A DNA stretch of 64,000 nt, from the NCBI RefSeq assembly GCF_029852145.1, contig NC_079977.1, positions 6,719,879 through 6,783,878 on the forward strand, in the 5' to 3' direction. Origin of the DNA: Microplitis mediator. Taxonomy: Eukaryota > Arthropoda > Insecta > Hymenoptera > Braconidae. Of this stretch, positions 59,160 through 64,000 are shown piece by piece (position 1 is the first letter of the stretch; each line of letters starts with the position of its first letter). A model generated the notes under the pieces. The model worked only from the letters and a program-made list of their open reading frames with translations. It had not been told where the DNA came from and made no database searches. Made by a program: the position numbers and the translations under genes.

Positions 59160-60375
59160 GATTATTATTATTGTTATTATTTAAATATACCGCGCAATTG
59201 ATTTGAAATTTGCGCATGCGCAGTAGGATTCCATTGATCATGTGCAGTTGCGTGGGTGTAATTACATTAAAACAATTAATTATAAAGAAAATAAAATCAA
59301 ACAAACGTCTTTTTTGATCGAACAAACGAATTATTAAAAAAAAAAAAAAAAAAAATTAATTTCTCCCCGCCAATTTGAGCGGCTATCGGCGTAGTTGGAT
59401 ATAGTCAAAGCGATCAAAACTCATGTATATAGTACTTTAAAGCTCTCATGCGTATTCAACTTATTACATTGCTGTCTTTGCATACAAATGAACTTTATTT
59501 ACAAACATAGAACATACTTAAGTTAATTAATACTATAAATTTACTTTATAAACAATGGTAAAAAGATTTAGCTACGTCATAGTGTCTTTGAATAAAAATA
59601 GTGTTGTTTATTAAGTTATCATCAATGGCCAATCTCGAATATTTGTAATTTACAAAGAGGTAATTATTTACAATATTTGCTTAAATTTTTCACATACTGA
59701 CTAATATTTTTATTTTTTTATATAAGGAAGTTAATTATTTTTTTTTTTATTAGTTTATATCGGAGGTTGATTATTGAACGTCAATTATAAAAGGATTACA
59801 TGTAAATTATCACTATTCATGTTCCAAGACAAAAGTTCCTTTTGAACTAAACGATCTTTCATTCCAGGATAACTATTTATAATGCCACAAGCAGCTATTA
59901 AATGATTAAATCAGAGTTGACTCGGCTACATTATTTATTTAAAGAAATTGTCCATGATATTGGGTAAGTATATTTTTGAAATTAAAAAAAAAAATTTTAT
60001 CATTAATTAAAATTTTTTTTTATTCCTATTGTAGATTACATGAAAATTTGTACCAGAAAAATAAATTACAAGAATACAAAAAAATAATGTTAACTTAATT
60101 TAACTCGTATTCACTGTAGAAGATTAATTGCACCTTAGTCACATACGTAAGAATTAATTCTAATTTAACTTTATTATTAGAACAAAATAACTAGTTAAAT
60201 TTTTTTATTTTGCAGGTATCGATGATTCCATAGAGTTTTTATCATCAGTACTTATCTGTGTAATAATTATTAATGCACACCAGTATTATAAAAGTGGTAA
60301 TAAAATTGCAATTATTTATCCATTATTTTATCATAAAATTTTGTTAACAAGTTAAAATCTTATAAATAAATAAAT
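59160..60375. other. Intergenic, downstream of the transposase
   Basis: A TTTGCGCATGCGCA palindrome at about 59208-59221, then AT-rich DNA. No TIR matching the transposase element could be identified. Confidence 0.45.
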
Positions 60376-63300
60376 TTACACCAAGACATAAAATAGTAAA
60401 GTAATTCGTATATTAGGTAATTTAGTTTGTAGTATTGTCGGAGTTCCTATTAGATCATTCAATTCCGTCCATTTCTTCTGGATTGTTCGAGTATAAGTCA
60501 CAAAATGTCCAATACCGTTGGGTAGATTCGATGATCGGAATTCAATCACTCCAGCCAGAAAATATTTTTTATCCTGAATATTTAGATTTATTGGAATTTC
60601 CTTTAAATTAGTACTTATTAATGCTTGTTCATCTTTTCTTGAAGAAAGCGTTTTTTCATAAAAATGATTCACATTCAAACATAGATAAGTACCGAAATTC
60701 ATTGTTCGCCCGGTTACGTTCTCTTTACATTTTTTACAATAAAATGTTTCTTTTTTAATATCATTCAAAATACTTTCTTCCAAGAAATCAAATCCATTAT
60801 TCCATATTAATTTTGCGTTAACATTAAATAGTGATATATTTTTTGTTGCAGAAGATTTACATTTAGTACAATATGTTTGTTCAGTGATAGATTCATAATG
60901 TGTTAGCAAATTTTCAATCAGTGTACTGACATCGTCTACACAGTCAATAGTATAATCTTTTTTAGGGTACATTTTCCGTAAGATATGAAGTCTTTTACTG
61001 TAAAATTCCGCGGTGGCACCAGATTCAGCATAATATTGTAAGATTTCTAAAAATTCAGATTTACTTTTTTGATCGTCAACAAAATTTCGAAAACTTTGAA
61101 AATTTAAATATGTAAAAGATCAAAGTTCAGTGATACTATCGAATGGGCAAGTATTTCGGAATGATAATTTTAATTTACCAATTTTACGAGAACCCATTAT
61201 AGAGCCATTTTGAATCATTTTCCGTTTTTTAGTCTTTTTCGAGTTTTTATCTGCTGCATTTTGATGGAATATTTTTACTTCTGGAAATGGATTAACGTAC
61301 TTTCCTCGTTTAGTTGGTTGACATGAGGTACTGTTTGAAATTTTTCTTCGTTTCACTGATGTTTGGTTTTCATGAATTTTAAATTTAATTGGTTCCTCGT
61401 CTAGTACTATTGAAAAACTATTTTCTAGATTTTGTTTAACCGATATATTTAAGGATTTTAATGAGTCGGAAAACGAGTAAGGAGTGGAGCTGCATTTCGA
61501 TTCAAACAAATTTGAATCATTAGTAGATAAAATATTACTTTCTTTCCTTTTACACAATGAAACGTCTAATGATGAGTCGAAAGAAATTTTAGCAGGTATG
61601 TCAGTAGATATTTTAGTAGGTGTATCGGAAGATATTTTAGCAGGTGTATTGGAAGAAATTCTAGCAAGAGTTGACGGTAATTCTGAATCAGATGTTAAAC
61701 TTGAAATAATATTAGTAGAAATAATTTGTTCAAATGACTCAAGTTTATTTGAGGTTTTAGTTTCACTTGCATCATTTTTTAACTTTTTTAATACTGCGTC
61801 TATTTCATCTATAGAAATTCCATTGTCAGAAATTTCATTGTCAGAAATTCCATTGTCAGAAAATTCATCTTCAGTAAAATTTGTTTCTACAGTATCGGCA
61901 GGTTTGTTTTTATTTCTCCAGTTTTCTTCACAGTTTAGGATACATTCATCGGATAGATTGATTTTTTTACGTCCATTAGACAGTTTTTGAATCATCTGCT
62001 GCTTATCATAAGCAGCTCTTGCTTCAATCAGTCTTGTGGAAATTGTTTTAACATGTTGGATTAAAAACATATCTGCTCGAGTCGGTTGCCGATCGTCTAA
62101 AACATTATCCTTAATATATCTAAAATAATTTTCAGAGCGGGATGAAGTTGCAACATAATTTTTTGAGCCAAAATGTTTACGCATCACGTTTGTCCATGAT
62201 GGAAACTGTTTAAACAATTTTATCAATTTTTCTAATATCCCAACTAATTGATAAGGATTAACATCATCAAAATTAATCGAACTATTTGAATGTATATTAT
62301 TAGGGGTATCTTTGACAAGTTTATCAATATAATCAGATAAATCCAGATCAACAGATGAATTTGATAGCCCGAAATCATCATTTTTTATTTCTTCGTCATG
62401 GCAAAATAAATGTGTATCACAAAAATTTTGTTTATCACAAGTATCACTGTTTTTAAGTTTTTTATAATCATTAGCCGTATCATCAAATTTAAAAGTTTCT
62501 AATTTTGTCAAAATCCATTGTATATCATTTTTACATCCGTGCTCGTTCTGGCTAATATTTAACAAAGCTTTCATCATTTTTTCAATATCTAGAAGATTTT
62601 CCATAGTACTCATTAAACCAATAGCTCTTAGATATAAATCTTTAATTACAGATTTAACAGATGAAAAACATTTGTGGGTTGACACACTGTGAATCAAATG
62701 GGCAATGTCAATTCTTACATATAGCTGTGTTAAAATTTTGCTTTTCCCCATTAAAAATTTATAACAATTTGACAAATACTGCTTGTATGTCATATTGCAA
62801 ACGGCTAAACAAATACCATTTTGTAAAGCTTCCGACATATCGGTTACTATTTCTAGAGGTACTTTAGCTTTCGATGAAATCCACTCATAGAGCCAGAATG
62901 CCACAATTTTAGTGTCATGTCGTTCAGATAACATCTGGCAAACTGGAACGATTAAAGAATCTATGTAAGTCACCATTTGATATAAAAATATAGGGCCATT
63001 ATGGTAATTTTCAGCAAAAGGAATTTTCCGGACCACACTCCCTGTAGCGTCTATTGATATAATTGGCTTTAGTGCTAATAAATCATTATACAGATCAGTT
63101 TGCTGATGAGTCCAATACATAACAAAAAATTTGTCGAATCCTATTTGCTTGATAATATTACTAAATTCAACGTCATGATGTTTTAGATGCTTCAATGAAT
63201 CCCATATACTTCCCTGTATACCAAGACGTATTTTTTTACCTTCATAGCGAATTTGATTTAAAACAGGTGCATTAGGAATGATAGGAGGTGCCTGCTCACT

Positions 63301-64000
63301 ATATTGTTGGTACTTTTCAATGAGATTCCTTTTGTACAGCTCACCTTTTTTCAGTTGCAATTCTTTCGCAAACTCACGTCTCTGCTCACCGGCAATAGGT
63401 CTTTTTTTTGAGTGAGGAATGCCAAGTGTATTCCCTGTATGTATTAACATAGATACATTTTCATCTTCATTAAAAGTAAAAATACATTCCCCAAGAATAG
63501 CAGCTTTACATGATTTTTCAGTGCATGAACCTGAAATTTTCAGAATGAAGTTATCAATATCATTTTCTGTATTGAGGGGATAAACATATTGTTGCGAGAA
63601 TTTGAATGCGCAAGGTAGTAATTGTGATATATATATCAATTCTGAAATAATAGCAATCCAGCCATTTTTTAAAGTATAATACTTTTTATTATTACAATCG
63701 ACTTTCTCGATTGGTTTAATTTTTAACCACTCTTCTTTTGTAAAATTAATGTTGAAGCCTATAAATTTTTCTTTACTTTCAGCGACGTCAATTGATTTTT
63801 CGTTTTCTGAAGAGATCATGCACTTATTTTCATCGGTATGAGAAAAATTCAAATTTCTCTCTTTTAAATACCGATTGAAAATGTCATTACGATTTTGTTT
63901 AAAATCAAAGAATAATGCAATAGGTGATTTTAAATACTTCCCAGATGGACGTTTCCATTTTTGACAAATTTCTTTCCAAACAGGATCACCTCTTGGTTCT
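60376..64000 (-). pseudogene. MULE-like transposase with C-terminal USP-like domain, one in-frame stop, 5' end off window
   Basis: The frame is open from the window edge through 63852 to TGA at 61120-61122 and then, in the same frame, to 60376. The 63852 start is only a TTG, so the true N-terminus lies outside. Putative DDE residues: D in PIISIDATGSVV (63049-63051), D in EIVTDMSEALQNG (62839-62841) and E in SSRSENYFRYI (62131-62133). VRIDIAHLIH is also conserved-looking. Repeats SDNGISDNEISDNGIS and TPAKISSD form a linker. Then NTCPFDSITEL resembles the cysteine box of C19/USP peptidases; right after it the TGA occurs. Past it are CTKC and CKKC zinc ligands, YFLAGVIEFRS, and the His box GHFVTYTR with a following ND, as in USPs. 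Either the stop has inactivated the peptidase half or it is read through. It is not inside the 20-kb element. Confidence 0.65.

Overview
The window is AT-rich eukaryotic nuclear DNA from an insect. The evidence is spliced genes with GT-AG introns, replication-dependent histone genes ending in the metazoan histone stem-loop, and very dense TIR elements, foldback MITEs and satellites. Protein similarity recalled from memory (HECTD1, LSM10, NT5DC1, H2A, H2B) fits an insect. A parasitoid-type hymenopteran is my best guess, but I cannot prove the order.

Layout. 1-2.4 kb: intergenic, with a TIR element. 2.4-2.75 kb: two-exon LSM10 (U7 snRNP), plus strand. 3.15-4.42 kb: intronless NT5DC1-like gene broken by three frameshifts. 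5-6.6 kb: two inverted-repeat elements. 8.2-28.6 kb: the whole HECTD1 E3 ubiquitin ligase gene on the minus strand, rebuilt as eleven exons (about 2,563 residues), with introns full of nested MITEs and tandem repeats. 28.6-32 kb: HECTD1 upstream region with MITEs. 32.0-32.5 kb: unrecognised two-exon minus-strand gene with a TATA box. 33.4-34.95 kb: satellite with an exact 147-bp period. 35.2-35.6 kb: histone H2B, minus. 55.99-56.36 kb: histone H2A, plus. 57.9-59.16 kb: an unbroken (TTA)n run of 1,256 bp. 60.4-64.0 kb: a MULE-like transposase with a USP-like C-terminus, minus strand, running off the window.

Main discovery. H2A and H2B are arranged head to head, as in a normal divergent histone pair, but lie 20.4 kb apart. 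The intervening DNA is bounded by 499-bp terminal inverted repeats (35860-36358 and 55393-55891) with no length difference between the arms. They are flanked by an exact 8-bp target-site duplication, TAAATTGC (35852-35859 and 55892-55899). Removing the insert restores a spacer of about 385 bp. I read this as a 20,032-bp foldback-type transposon that landed in the shared histone promoter. The CCAAT and E2F-like sites stayed with H2B, and H2A kept only 86 bp of upstream sequence.

The insert carries an intact 560-codon JmjC plus zinc-finger gene. It also holds a 2,937-bp tandem duplication bounded by MITEs that contain a tRNA-Ser-like Pol III promoter, a tandem array of repeated terminal-exon-like units, and remnants of a minus-strand coding sequence. 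The transposase at 60-64 kb lies outside the insert. It could belong to the same mobile class, but its TIRs are not visible here. LSM10, which acts in histone mRNA 3' processing, and the two stem-loop histone genes sit in the same 56 kb; I treat that as coincidence unless synteny shows otherwise.
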